Source of the DNA: Methylophilus sp. Leaf416
GTDB taxonomy: Bacteria > Pseudomonadota > Gammaproteobacteria > Burkholderiales > Methylophilaceae
NCBI RefSeq assembly: GCF_001424665.1
Contig: NZ_LMQS01000001.1
Location: 497,225-561,224, forward strand
Direction of reading: 5' to 3'
DNA length: 64,000 bases
In this document: positions 47,448-55,895 of the stretch, piece after piece
Position numbering within the stretch: position 1 is the first letter of the stretch
Layout: the number at the start of each line of letters is the position of its first letter
Notes under the pieces: generated by a model
What the model was told of the DNA's origin: nothing
What the model saw: only the letters and a program-made list of their open reading frames with translations
The model's database searches: none
Made by a program: the position numbers and the translations under genes

Positions 47448-48476
47448 TTAATCATCCTCAGTTCTGGCAGCAGTCATGCCATCTGCCAGGATGTTGGAAT
47501 TGGCACGAATCTGCGCTTCAATTTCAGCGGCAATGGCCGGGTTTTCGCGCAGGAATTCCTTGGCGTTTTCTTTACCCTGGCCGATTTTTTCACCCTTGTA
47601 GCTATACCATGCGCCAGACTTCTCAACCAGTTTGGCGTTAGAACCTAACTCAATCACTTCGCCCAAACGGGAGATACCTTCGCCATACATGATGTCGAAT
47701 TCAGCCTGCTTGAATGGAGGCGCGACCTTGTTTTTGATCACTTTGACGCGCGTCTCGGAACCAGTGACTTCATCACCCTTTTTGATGGCACCGGTACGGC
47801 GGATATCCAGGCGAACAGAAGCGTAGAATTTAAGCGCGTTACCGCCAGTGGTCGTTTCAGGGTTACCGAACATGACACCGATTTTCATACGGATCTGGTT
47901 AATAAAGATCACCAGCGTATTGGTACGTTTGATATTGCCGGTCAATTTACGCAAAGCTTGCGACATCAGGCGTGCCTGCAGGCCCATGTGGCTATCGCCC
48001 ATTTCGCCTTCAATTTCGGCACGTGGAGTCAAGGCGGCAACCGAGTCGACCACCACGATATCCACTGAACCGGAACGCACCAGCATATCTGCAATTTCGA
48101 GCGCCTGCTCGCCCGTATCCGGCTGCGAGATCAACAAATCAGGCACATTCACACCCAGTTTGGCTGCGTATTGCGGGTCCAGCGCATGCTCGGCATCAAT
48201 AAATGCAGCAACGCCACCCAGTTTCTGCATTTCGGCAATCACTGACAAGGTCAATGTGGTTTTACCTGAAGATTCAGGACCGTAAATTTCGACAATACGG
48301 CCACGCGGCAAACCACCGACGCCAAGGGCAATATCCAGGCCTAACGAGCCGGTTGATACCACCTGTAAATCTTCACCGATATCAGCATCGCCCATACGCA
48401 TAATGGAACCTTTGCCAAATTGCTTTTCAATCTGGGAAAGTGCGGCGGCGAGTGCTTTGCTTTTGTTGTCATCCAT
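47448..48476 (-). CDS. recA: Recombinase RecA
   Basis: RecA forms filaments on single-stranded DNA, drives strand exchange and triggers LexA self-cleavage. The 342 residues have Walker [19 protein letters not shown] (about residues 65-82), the MAW region, loop L1 ([20 protein letters not shown]), loop L2 ([18 protein letters not shown]) and an acidic tail. Length is slightly short of E. coli RecA. A canonical CTGT-N8-ACAG LexA box was not found in the 186 bases upstream. Confidence 0.98.
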   Translation of the reverse strand: MDDNKSKALAAALSQIEKQFGKGSIMRMGDADIGEDLQVVSTGSLGLDIALGVGGLPRGRIVEIYGPESSGKTTLTLSVIAEMQKLGGVAAFIDAEHALDPQYAAKLGVNVPDLLISQPDTGEQALEIADMLVRSGSVDIVVVDSVAALTPRAEIEGEMGDSHMGLQARLMSQALRKLTGNIKRTNTLVIFINQIRMKIGVMFGNPETTTGGNALKFYASVRLDIRRTGAIKKGDEVTGSETRVKVIKNKVAPPFKQAEFDIMYGEGISRLGEVIELGSNAKLVEKSGAWYSYKGEKIGQGKENAKEFLRENPAIAAEIEAQIRANSNILADGMTAARTEDD

Positions 48477-48677
48477 GGTGTTGCCTTCTGTATGTAGGGG
48501 AAAATGCGTTTTTAATTTAAACGCTATATAATCAGATAAATAACTGCTAATTATTTCATAAATCGACCATCAGTGATATGGCATTCGAACGATTAGTGTA
48601 GTGAATTGTCAACCGTAATAAGGCATACACGTTTAATAGCCATCATGCTTTAATCGTTTTCCGTGAGAGGAGCCTTT

Positions 48678-49022
48678 ATGAAGATCGTTAAATACATTTT
48701 AGGTGTTGCATTAAGCAGCATAGCAGCATTATCTGCCCATGCTGATAACAACTGGTCAGTCGGTGTAGTAGTGGGTAACCCTTATGCAGCTCCACCCGTT
48801 TACTACGCGCCACCACCGGTGTATTACGCACCACCGCCAGTGGTAATTTATCGTCACCCGCATAGTACTTACTACGGTGCACCAGCGGTCGGTTATGCGC
48901 CACCAGCACCCGGCTTTATCCAGTTTGGTTATGGTAACGGCGGGTACCGGAATTATGACCGAGGCCCCCGCGGCGGTTGGGGACGTGGTCATGACCATGG
49001 TCACCACCACCATCACCATTAG
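48678..49022 (+). CDS. Small secreted Pro/Tyr-rich protein with poly-His tail
   Basis: The roughly 114-residue protein starts at the ATG at 48678, five bases after GAGGAG. A signal peptide (MKIVKYILGVALSSIAALSAHA) is followed by GVVVGNPYAAPPVYYAPPPVYYAPPPVVIYRH, with repeated APPPVYY units, then a Gly/Arg/Tyr-rich part, and ends in GHDHGHHHHHH. The His-rich tail could bind metal ions such as nickel, zinc or copper in the periplasm, but this is inference. Similar YXPPPVYY-type proteins are widespread in betaproteobacteria with no known role. It is a single gene between recA and pncC, convergent with pncC. Confidence 0.8.
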   Translation: MKIVKYILGVALSSIAALSAHADNNWSVGVVVGNPYAAPPVYYAPPPVYYAPPPVVIYRHPHSTYYGAPAVGYAPPAPGFIQFGYGNGGYRNYDRGPRGGWGRGHDHGHHHHHH

Positions 49023-49027
49023 CGCGG

Positions 49028-49531
49028 TCAGGTTTCTTTAATCAGTGTTAGCAAGCCTGCCAGTGAATAACTGGCAGCTTGTTGACGAATGTCTGCTCTA
49101 TCCCCATCAAAATAGCGTGTTGCTACCAGCAGTTTTTTCGGTTGCTTGTTGTTGAAGCTTATCGCCCAGCCGAAACAAACCATTCCCACTGGCTTTTGCA
49201 CAGAACCTCCGCTTGGGCCAGCGATGCCGGTCACGGAAGCACTGATATTGGCGCGACTATGTTGTAATGCGCCTAAAGCCATCGCTTGAGCGACCGGTTC
49301 ACTGACTGCGCCATGCTTACCAATCAGGGTTTCAGGCACGCCTAGCATTTCTGTTTTTGCTTCATTGCTATAAGTAACAAAGCCACGGTCAAACCAGCCT
49401 GAGCTTCCGGCGATAGCAGTGATCGCTTGTGAAATCATGCCACCGGTACATGATTCAGCCAGAGCCAGTTGCAAATTTTTAGCTTGCAACGCTTTTCCCA
49501 CGGTTTGGCTTAACGTTTCGAGGTCATCCAT
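49028..49531 (-). CDS. pncC: Nicotinamide-nucleotide amidase (CinA C-terminal family)
   Basis: PncC deamidates nicotinamide mononucleotide to nicotinate mononucleotide in pyridine nucleotide salvage. The roughly 167 residues match the CinA C-terminal domain: LALAESCTGGMISQAI with the catalytic Ser, FVTYSNEAKTEMLGV, GAVSEPVAQAMALGAL and VTGIAGPSGGS. The ATG at 49531 shares one base with the pgpA stop (TAATG); an ATG at 49543 lies four codons earlier. It lacks the N-terminal MoaB-like domain of full CinA. It is the last gene of the mog-vanZ-thiL-pgpA-pncC run. Confidence 0.93.
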   Translation of the reverse strand: MDDLETLSQTVGKALQAKNLQLALAESCTGGMISQAITAIAGSSGWFDRGFVTYSNEAKTEMLGVPETLIGKHGAVSEPVAQAMALGALQHSRANISASVTGIAGPSGGSVQKPVGMVCFGWAISFNNKQPKKLLVATRYFDGDRADIRQQAASYSLAGLLTLIKET

Positions 49532-50073
49532 TACAGCGACCATTTAATCAGTTGCAAAACGATGATTGCCATCATTGCTGCCAGTGCATCATCCAGCATC
49601 ACACCCAAGCCACCTTTGACGTGCCTGTCTGCCCAACTGATTGGAAACGGTTTCCAGATATCAAACAGGCGGAATGACACAAATGCGGCCAATCCCCAGC
49701 CCCAGGTCAATGGCACGGTGATAAGAATCGCTGCCATGGCGACAATTTCATCCCAGACAATGGCACCATGATCATTTACGCCTAACGCGCGACCGGTAAA
49801 AGCACTGCACCAGATACCAAATATAAACATCAACAGAATAGCCAGCCATTGTTGCGATTCCGGCAAGTGCATGATGACCCAGAATAACGGAAAACCTAAC
49901 AGCGTGCCTGCTGTGCCTGGCGCTTTGGGAAACAGCCCAGTACCTAGTCCCAGACTGAAGAAATGCAAAGGATGCGAGAAAAGCAGCGCCCAGTCAGGAT
50001 CAGTGGCTGGATAACGGTGGTTAGCCAAAATGCAAATATCCTTTCTGCGATAACTCGATCTGAACTTCACCAT
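49531..50073 (-). CDS. pgpA: Phosphatidylglycerophosphatase A
   Basis: PgpA removes phosphate from phosphatidylglycerol phosphate at the inner membrane. The family core runs from FSLGLGTGLFPKAPGTAGTL through IVWDEIVAMAAILI and FRLFDIWKPFPISWADRHVKGGLGVMLDDALAA, whose acidic residues bind magnesium. About four membrane helices are present. The coordinates give the longest frame (180 residues). A TTG at 50028 (giving about 165 residues, LANHRYPATDPDW) overlaps the thiL stop and is a likely true start. Co-transcribed with thiL and pncC, a common arrangement. Confidence 0.93.
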   Translation of the reverse strand: MVKFRSSYRRKDICILANHRYPATDPDWALLFSHPLHFFSLGLGTGLFPKAPGTAGTLLGFPLFWVIMHLPESQQWLAILLMFIFGIWCSAFTGRALGVNDHGAIVWDEIVAMAAILITVPLTWGWGLAAFVSFRLFDIWKPFPISWADRHVKGGLGVMLDDALAAMMAIIVLQLIKWSL

Positions 50074-50980
50074 CCGTGACGTTCAGGCCAGTTGCTTCGG
50101 TAATACTACCTATCCGCGTTAAAGGCAGATTAAGTTTGTCTGATAATGCCAATACTTCGTCACGTCGCTGCGCAGATACAGTAAAACATAATTCATAATC
50201 ATCGCCTCCAGCCAGCACTGCCTGCTGAAGTACTGACTGCGCAATATTGTTGACCAATTGAGGTTTGGAGAATAACGCCCAATCAAGCTCGGCGCCTTTG
50301 CCGGAAGCCTGGAGGATATGGTTCAAATCCGCCAGCAAGCCATCTGAAATATCAAGTGCTGTATGCGCGATGTCACGCAATGCCAGCCCCAGGGTCACCC
50401 GAGGTTGTGGTTGATGCATGGCAGGCGCAAAATTCGCTACATCTTCCGCATGCAAATCAAGCTTACCCAGTTTATTTTGCAACCACAATGCCGCTTTACC
50501 TAGCGTACCGCTGACCCAGATATCATCACCAACCTGCGCCCCACTACGCTTAATCGCTTTGCCCAGCGGCACTTCACCTAAAATATTAATCGCTATGTTT
50601 AATGGTCCGCGCGTGGTATCACCACCAATCACTAAGACGCCATAGTTATCGGCACAGGCGAATAAGCCCTGGCTAAAACCTTGCAACCAGTCATGATTGA
50701 TTTCCGGCAAAGCAATCGACAATGTTGCCCATTTAGGATTGGCGCCCATGGCTGCCATATCACTGATATTGACCGCCAGGGCTTTCCACCCTATTGAGTA
50801 AGGATCAGCCTCAGCAAAAAAATGCGTCCCTGATACGGACATGTCGGCAGAGACAGCCAGTTGATAGCCTGGCATTACGCTGATCAATGCTGCATCATCA
50901 CCAATACCCAAATCGGGATTACTCACATCTGCTGTGCCCGGACGGGTAAAGTATTGAGCGATAAGATCAAACTCAGCCAT
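50021..50980 (-). CDS. thiL: Thiamine-monophosphate kinase
   Basis: ThiL phosphorylates thiamine phosphate to thiamine pyrophosphate, the active cofactor. The 319 residues start MAEFDLIAQYFTRPG and carry the magnesium/ATP segments LGIGDDAALISV, VSADMSVSGTHF, AVNISDMAAMGANP and GGDTTRGPLNIAI. The C-terminal ALDISDGLLADLNHIL and AVLAGGDDYELCFTV are intact. It overlaps vanZ upstream by 8 bases and pgpA downstream. Confidence 0.97.
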   Translation of the reverse strand: MAEFDLIAQYFTRPGTADVSNPDLGIGDDAALISVMPGYQLAVSADMSVSGTHFFAEADPYSIGWKALAVNISDMAAMGANPKWATLSIALPEINHDWLQGFSQGLFACADNYGVLVIGGDTTRGPLNIAINILGEVPLGKAIKRSGAQVGDDIWVSGTLGKAALWLQNKLGKLDLHAEDVANFAPAMHQPQPRVTLGLALRDIAHTALDISDGLLADLNHILQASGKGAELDWALFSKPQLVNNIAQSVLQQAVLAGGDDYELCFTVSAQRRDEVLALSDKLNLPLTRIGSITEATGLNVTDGEVQIELSQKGYLHFG

Positions 50981-51332
50981 GCCGTTTTTTCCACCAGCGT
51001 TCTAGCGAAACTATCACTAGCCAGGCCAAGCTGATGCCTGCTAAATCTGCGAACCAATCATAGACGCTGGGCTGACGTGTGGTTGTCAGCACACCTTGCA
51101 ACACTTCCATTAATGCACCAAACACCGTCAATCCAATCGCGATAGACAGTCTGTGCGTTGGGAAAGCCATCAGGCCCCAGAACGTCACACCGCCAAAAGC
51201 AATAATGTGTTGTATTTTGTCTTTGTAGATGGAGACATCATTAGATGGCGGCATTTCCATTAATAACAAATAGGTCAATATGCTGAAACAGGTGATAAAA
51301 ATCAGGGTGGAAATCTTTTTGTAATTCATCAT
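50973..51332 (-). CDS. VanZ-like family membrane protein
   Basis: The 119-residue protein has about four membrane helices (residues 8-25, 40-57, 64-81 and 93-112). The conserved segments KIQHIIAFGGVTFWG and DWFADLAGISLAWLVI match the VanZ-like family of small membrane proteins. VanZ itself raises teicoplanin resistance, but most family members have no known role and this one should not be read as a resistance gene. It overlaps mog by four bases and thiL by eight. Confidence 0.85.
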   Translation of the reverse strand: MMNYKKISTLIFITCFSILTYLLLMEMPPSNDVSIYKDKIQHIIAFGGVTFWGLMAFPTHRLSIAIGLTVFGALMEVLQGVLTTTRQPSVYDWFADLAGISLAWLVIVSLERWWKKRHG

Positions 51333-51940
51333 TCATTCGTTTTTTGACGTTGGGCAGATTTGGGTCTAAAAGACTTAACAATACTTTCTGCAGTTTCAAG
51401 ATACGGCATAGGCTGATTGACTGTCGCCAGTAAATCGAGGCAATATGGCACCGCTGCAAAAATCCCCGGCACCAATGTATTGCCCTCGGCATCTTTTAAT
51501 CCTTCCAGCGTTTCCTGAATTGATTTTGGCTGCCCTGGCAAGTTTATTACCAGGCATTGCTTGCGAATCACTGCCACCTGCCGTGACAAAATGGCAGTGG
51601 GAACAAAGCGTAAACTGATTTGACGCATTTGCTCACCAAAACCAGGCATTTCGCGATCTGCAATTGCAAGCGTGGCTTCCGGGGTAACATCTCTAACCGA
51701 AGGTCCGGTGCCCCCGGTGGTGAGGATCAAATGACATTGTTCTTCATCGACTAATTGCTTGAGTGTGTCTGAAATGGTGGCCTGCTCATCGGCAATCAAG
51801 CGGGTCACGATTTCAAAAGGTGAAGTCAGGGTTTTTTCAAGCCAGGAAGACAATGCTGGAATGCCCTTGTCTTCATAAACGCCTTGCGAAGCGCGATCAC
51901 TGATGGAAACCAGCCCAATGCGCGTGAATTGTTGTTGCAT
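51329..51940 (-). CDS. mog: Molybdopterin adenylyltransferase (Mog)
   Basis: Mog adenylates molybdopterin to prepare it for molybdenum insertion. The 203 residues start IGLVSISDRASQGVYEDKGIP and carry the active segments LILTTGGTGPSVRDVTPEAT and CLVINLPGQPKSIQETLEG. The length and the SDRASxGxYxDxGIP signature fit Mog rather than the shorter MoaB. It is the first gene of a five-gene minus-strand run. No other molybdenum cofactor gene is in the window. Confidence 0.93.
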   Translation of the reverse strand: MQQQFTRIGLVSISDRASQGVYEDKGIPALSSWLEKTLTSPFEIVTRLIADEQATISDTLKQLVDEEQCHLILTTGGTGPSVRDVTPEATLAIADREMPGFGEQMRQISLRFVPTAILSRQVAVIRKQCLVINLPGQPKSIQETLEGLKDAEGNTLVPGIFAAVPYCLDLLATVNQPMPYLETAESIVKSFRPKSAQRQKTNE

Positions 51941-52061
51941 AACTTGAGGTCTATGTTAAGTTGGTCTGTATTGAGATGGTCTGTGTTAATGTACCAGCAC
52001 ATCATAACATTACCCGACACATCAGTAAGCTGAAAAGGTGTCATTCGTCATGGAGAGTCAG

Positions 52062-52862
52062 ATGAAAGTCTTATGCAAAGCAGCGCGTGTAACAGGTCGA
52101 GCCGCCTCGCCTCGCCAGTGGTTTATTCTATTGCCTTCGCTGGTAATCATTACCTTGCTGATGTTCTCGAAAACAGTATTGGCAAATGAAAACCCTTATG
52201 CTGCCAATTACCAGGCACAAAACCAGGGTAATTTACATTCACTGCAAAACAATCCCGAGCCGCAATTACTTATTGGTACCCGTCGTGATGCCGACAATAT
52301 CAAAATGCTGGAAAACGGCTATGACCTGATGGGCCTGAGTGAGTTTGAAGCAGGAGACATCGCACCCGAACAGGCGATTGTTCATGGACGCAATATCCAG
52401 GCGGATACCATACTGGTGTATGTTAAAAAATCCGGTAATGCGACACCGGCCTCCAAGATGGAAGTGATTAAAGAAGCCGTCAAAAAAGGCCAATCGCTGA
52501 CTGAAAAAGATATGGCGATAGACCCAGGCAAATACCGCTATTACGCAACCTACTGGGCCAAATTGCCGCCGCCAGTGCTAGGCGTGCATGTGATTAAACT
52601 GGTTGCCCGTAAATCTTCTCAACAGGATGAACAAGCCCAGGCGACTGATGTCAATGAAGGCGTTAGAGTGATTGCTGTGATACATGGCTCTGCTGCAGAG
52701 CAAGGCGGGTTATTGCGCGGAGACCAGTTACTGAGCCTCAACCAGGAAAAAGTAAATGATGCTGCGACTTTATCCAGCCTGGTGAGACGCTTCAAAGGCA
52801 ATACGGTCACCATAAAAATTCAACGGCAATCTGAACAGCTTTCGTTAAAAGTCGCCCTTTAA
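52062..52862 (+). CDS. Membrane-anchored protein with C-terminal PDZ domain
   Basis: The roughly 266-residue protein starts at the ATG at 52062, six bases after GGAG; GTG at 52038 and ATG at 52050 are weaker. A signal peptide or anchor (WFILLPSLVIITLLMFSKTVLA, about residues 20-41) exports the rest. A middle region of about 130 residues is not a protease domain that I recognise. The last 75 residues form a PDZ domain (GVRVIAVIHGSAAEQGGLLRGDQLLSLNQEKV). It may be an adaptor in the periplasm. It lies 39 bases before the Gcr-like gene and probably shares its transcript. Confidence 0.8.
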   Translation: MKVLCKAARVTGRAASPRQWFILLPSLVIITLLMFSKTVLANENPYAANYQAQNQGNLHSLQNNPEPQLLIGTRRDADNIKMLENGYDLMGLSEFEAGDIAPEQAIVHGRNIQADTILVYVKKSGNATPASKMEVIKEAVKKGQSLTEKDMAIDPGKYRYYATYWAKLPPPVLGVHVIKLVARKSSQQDEQAQATDVNEGVRVIAVIHGSAAEQGGLLRGDQLLSLNQEKVNDAATLSSLVRRFKGNTVTIKIQRQSEQLSLKVAL

Positions 52863-52901
52863 CTGCGAGCCATTCTGAACTGTCATCATATTAAATAGAA
52901 A

Positions 52902-54911
52902 GTGTTTCAAATGTTTCAAGTTACGTTCGAGCATCAGGCAGCCCGCATAGCGTCTGGTCATATCGACGACATCCAGTTTTTACGGGCGCTGCTTGATGAT
53001 ATTCGCCCTCGTCACTCAAGCGATACCGAAAGTGCAAGCAAGTCGATACAGGCGCTGTGTTTCTTGCTACAACAGCAACCTTCATTTGCCCTGGAATTGC
53101 GAAACAGCATCCTGCGCCTTTTGAACGAAAAAAGTGTGATTTCACTGTATTCCGAGCATGGCATCCAGTCTGACTTAGGATTTTTTACTGAAATCTACCG
53201 GCGGTTTTCCCATAAATTATTACCTGAAGTCCCAGACCCTAGATACCTGAAAGATGAATTTGGCCAAGTCTTTCACCACACTCATGATGCCAACTGGGTA
53301 ACCGGCGTGCCAAATACCGTATGGCGCGACTTTATACATACCCTGGCATTAGGTGAAGGAAATGATTTGCAGCAGGAGAGCTGCATTCAAGAATTGAAAG
53401 ATGCATTACAGGTACTCTCTTACCGCTTATCCGCTTCTGGCCTGGACCCTGAGCTTATTTTGCAGCATGAAGACCTGGAAAATAACACTTCGCCATTCAT
53501 CACCCAGAATATCGAAATCCAGAAATTTCTGTCGCTCACCACTACCACTGCAGACGACATACAGCATATTTATGACGTATTGAAACGCTGCCAGAACCTT
53601 AACGATGAAATCCGCAAAGCGAATGCAAAGACCGGTACCAGCATTTCGCTGACTGCCCTGATGCAAAGAATGCAGCAGCAAATTCATCGCATGCAATTAT
53701 TAGTGGATATTCTGCACGGGCTTTTACTCAAGCATGATGTCAGTGATGCGATTACGCGTTTGTTCAAGCAACTGGTATATGCAGAGTGTAAAAAGAATAA
53801 CCTGTCCGAATATTGGCGTCATAACACCGAGTTACTGGCCCTGCGCGTGACTGAAAACGCCAGCCACACCGGTGAGCATTACATTGCACAGCATCGGCAG
53901 GAGTATTTCAAGCTGATGGGTTCAGCCATGGGCGCCGGGGTCATTATTGCCTTTATGGCCATGTTTAAAATCATCATCGCCAGCTATCACTTTGCCCCGC
54001 TTGCCGAAGCCATTTTCTTTAGCCTGAATTATGGCTTAGGGTTTGTCCTGATTCATCTGCTGCATTTCACAGTTGCCACCAAACAACCGGCGATGACGGC
54101 GGCAACAATTGCATCAGCGATTGATGATGACGGGCACGATAGCAAAAATATACATAGTCTGGTCAACATTGTCGCGCAGACGACCAGCAGCCAGACAATC
54201 GCCATTCTGGGTAATGTGATCGTCGTGATTCCGATGGCAATGTTTATCGACTGGCTGGTAGTGCAATATAGCGGCCATCATTTTATAGGTGAGGCCAAAG
54301 CCAATATCTTGCTGGACTCCAACAATCCATTGATCAGCCTCAGCGCGCTGTATGCTGCAGTGGCTGGTGTGTGCCTGTTCTTGTCCGGCCTGATTGCGGG
54401 CTATCATGACAATTTGGCGGCTTATAACCGCATTCCTGAACGTATTGCCCACCTGCCGTTTTTACAACGCCTGCTGGGGAAAGCGCGCCTGCACCGTATT
54501 TCAGAATATATACGCCATAATCTGGGCGCACTGGCCGGTAACTTCTATTTTGGCTGCCTACTTGGGTTTGCCTCCGGGTTGGGAGTGATGCTTGGCTTAC
54601 CTCTGGATATCCGTCACGTGACTTTTGTAGCGGCATTCTCGGGCTATGCATTTTCTGCACTGGATTTCCAGATCACCTATTACATGCTTGGTACAGCCTT
54701 ACTCGGGATTTTTGTGGTGGCGACCATTAACTTGCTGACCAGCTTTGGTTTAGCCATTTTTGTCGCCATGAAATCACGGCAAGTACGCTACCGGCATTGG
54801 AAAGCTTTTGCGCTGGAATTACTGACTTTGCTTTATCGCCAACCTTGGAAATTCTTTTTGCCACCTAAAAAGATGGGGATGGAGACTAGACTTGAGAAAA
54901 CTAGCCACTAA
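52902..54911 (+). CDS. Large integral membrane protein of the 'site-specific recombinase' Gcr family
   Basis: The 669-residue protein matches the Gcr/SpecificRecomb family (PF10136) named after a gonococcal protein. Its sequence does not look like a recombinase: after a helical N-terminal half of about 340 residues come at least six membrane helices (MGAGVIIAFMAMFKIIIA, AIFFSLNYGLGFVLIHLLHF, IAILGNVIVVIPMAMFIDWL, LSALYAAVAGVCLFLSGLIAG, NFYFGCLLGFASGLGVMLG, LGIFVVATINLLTSFGLAI). I see no tyrosine- or serine-recombinase active site. The true start is probably ATG at 52911; the GTG at 52902 is three codons earlier. Role unknown, perhaps in the cell envelope. Confidence 0.85.
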   Translation: MFQMFQVTFEHQAARIASGHIDDIQFLRALLDDIRPRHSSDTESASKSIQALCFLLQQQPSFALELRNSILRLLNEKSVISLYSEHGIQSDLGFFTEIYRRFSHKLLPEVPDPRYLKDEFGQVFHHTHDANWVTGVPNTVWRDFIHTLALGEGNDLQQESCIQELKDALQVLSYRLSASGLDPELILQHEDLENNTSPFITQNIEIQKFLSLTTTTADDIQHIYDVLKRCQNLNDEIRKANAKTGTSISLTALMQRMQQQIHRMQLLVDILHGLLLKHDVSDAITRLFKQLVYAECKKNNLSEYWRHNTELLALRVTENASHTGEHYIAQHRQEYFKLMGSAMGAGVIIAFMAMFKIIIASYHFAPLAEAIFFSLNYGLGFVLIHLLHFTVATKQPAMTAATIASAIDDDGHDSKNIHSLVNIVAQTTSSQTIAILGNVIVVIPMAMFIDWLVVQYSGHHFIGEAKANILLDSNNPLISLSALYAAVAGVCLFLSGLIAGYHDNLAAYNRIPERIAHLPFLQRLLGKARLHRISEYIRHNLGALAGNFYFGCLLGFASGLGVMLGLPLDIRHVTFVAAFSGYAFSALDFQITYYMLGTALLGIFVVATINLLTSFGLAIFVAMKSRQVRYRHWKAFALELLTLLYRQPWKFFLPPKKMGMETRLEKTSH

Positions 54912-54932
54912 GTAAAAGCAACTTAGTGGCTA
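54902..54932 (+). terminator. Terminator overlapping the stop codon of the Gcr-like gene
   Basis: TAGCCACTAAGT and ACTTAGTGGCTA form a perfect 12-pair stem with a seven-base loop. The left arm includes the last codons and the TAA stop (54909-54911). The tail TTTAATAGATTTCTTTG is moderately T-rich. Confidence 0.65.
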
Positions 54933-54972
54933 TTTAATAGATTTCTTTGTTTCCTATGTGGAGCTTTTGTTA

Positions 54973-55209
54973 TCAGGAAGTTTTTTCTATTACAAAGTGA
55001 AATATGCCGTCTTCCTTTTTAAAGGATAGCAAGGTCACCGGATGATTGGTAATCAAGTTACGGATATTTTGCTCGCTACCTAGTGCTGTTGTTTTAACCA
55101 GGATAATCTGGCCAATGGACAGTTTATCTATTGCTTCCTTGGTTTTTAACATCGGTTCAGGACTTTCCAGCCCTGTTAAATCCAACTCTAAATCAACGTT
55201 CTGTTTCAC
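54973..55209 (-). CDS. TusA/SirA-like protein lacking the sulfur-carrying cysteine
   Basis: The 78-residue product has the TusA fold pattern: LDLTGLESPEPMLKTKEAI (residues 8-26), then LSIGQIILVKTT and a C-terminal FKKEDGIFHFVIEK. In TusA proteins the first motif is CPxP, and the Cys carries sulfur as a persulfide; here it is Ser (SPEP). The start is GTG at 55209 with AGGGG six bases upstream. A longer frame back to 55332 has no family similarity in its first 41 residues. It is a single gene between the Gcr-like gene and darP. A role in sulfur transfer is doubtful without the Cys. Confidence 0.75.
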   Translation of the reverse strand: MKQNVDLELDLTGLESPEPMLKTKEAIDKLSIGQIILVKTTALGSEQNIRNLITNHPVTLLSFKKEDGIFHFVIEKTS

Positions 55210-55367
55210 GATAACCCCTAGATAGACAGTACTTCGGCAAATGCCAGGTACTTTTTTAAATTGTAGTGCATTATTGGGAGCCGTAAAATTACCCACTTTA
55301 CAGGCAGCATATAAACTTGCATTAAACGACAAGCTAGCCGTCTGACTTTACGGCCCCAACTTAACCA

Positions 55368-55895
55368 CTATTCGGTATGTTCATCCGGCGCGTTTGTAGC
55401 ACCTTCAGCCAGGTCCCGTATCATCTTGAATAACTCACGGCTGCTCTTGGGCGGCTTATTGGCAGCCAGCTCTTTTTGCGCATTGCGGATCAATGTACGC
55501 ATATGCTGCACATCGGTATGCGGATATTCCACCAGAAATGCCTCAACCGCCTTTGCGTCTTCTATCAGGCGTGTACGCCAGCGTTCCATCTGGTGAAAGC
55601 GGGCATTTTCTTCCACATGCTTACCTTCCCATTTCTGCAGTTGCTCTACGATTGGCGCCAGGTCAATGTCACGCATTAAACGTCCAATATATTGCAATTG
55701 GCGGCGGATAGCCCCGTTGGCAGTCAAGCGCTTTGCTTCGGCAATCGCGTCACTCAAGGCTTCGTCCAGTTGTAACTTTTTTAATCTCTCTTTTGGCAGT
55801 TCAAGTAATTGCCGTCCGATCTCCTGCGCGGCATCGGCTTCTGCTTTTAATTTGGTTTTACTGGGTTGGGAATCTTCCATGGGTTTAGCTATCAT
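55368..55895 (-). CDS. darP: Ribosome-associated protein DarP/YjgA
   Basis: YjgA (DarP) binds late 50S precursors and helps their assembly. The roughly 175 residues are helical and match the DUF615 family: LKAEADAAQEIGRQLLELPK, LPLDEAL-like KLQLDEALSDAIAEAKRL, RRQLQYIGRLMRDID and the C-terminal PPKSSRELFKMIRDL. I chose the ATG at 55895; ATG at 55880 is equally possible, and the longer frame to 55976 runs into the pmbA promoter region. It starts divergently from pmbA, the usual pairing. Confidence 0.93.
   Translation of the reverse strand: MIAKPMEDSQPSKTKLKAEADAAQEIGRQLLELPKERLKKLQLDEALSDAIAEAKRLTANGAIRRQLQYIGRLMRDIDLAPIVEQLQKWEGKHVEENARFHQMERWRTRLIEDAKAVEAFLVEYPHTDVQHMRTLIRNAQKELAANKPPKSSRELFKMIRDLAEGATNAPDEHTE

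Noticed and set aside
48800-48850. Short repeats in the secreted protein gene as a CRISPR or DNA repeat array
   Set aside because: The repeats are codons for APPPVYY units within a reading frame with no spacers.
50973-51332. VanZ-like gene as glycopeptide resistance
   Set aside because: Only the membrane fold is shared. There are no vanHAX genes, and the gene sits in a housekeeping operon.
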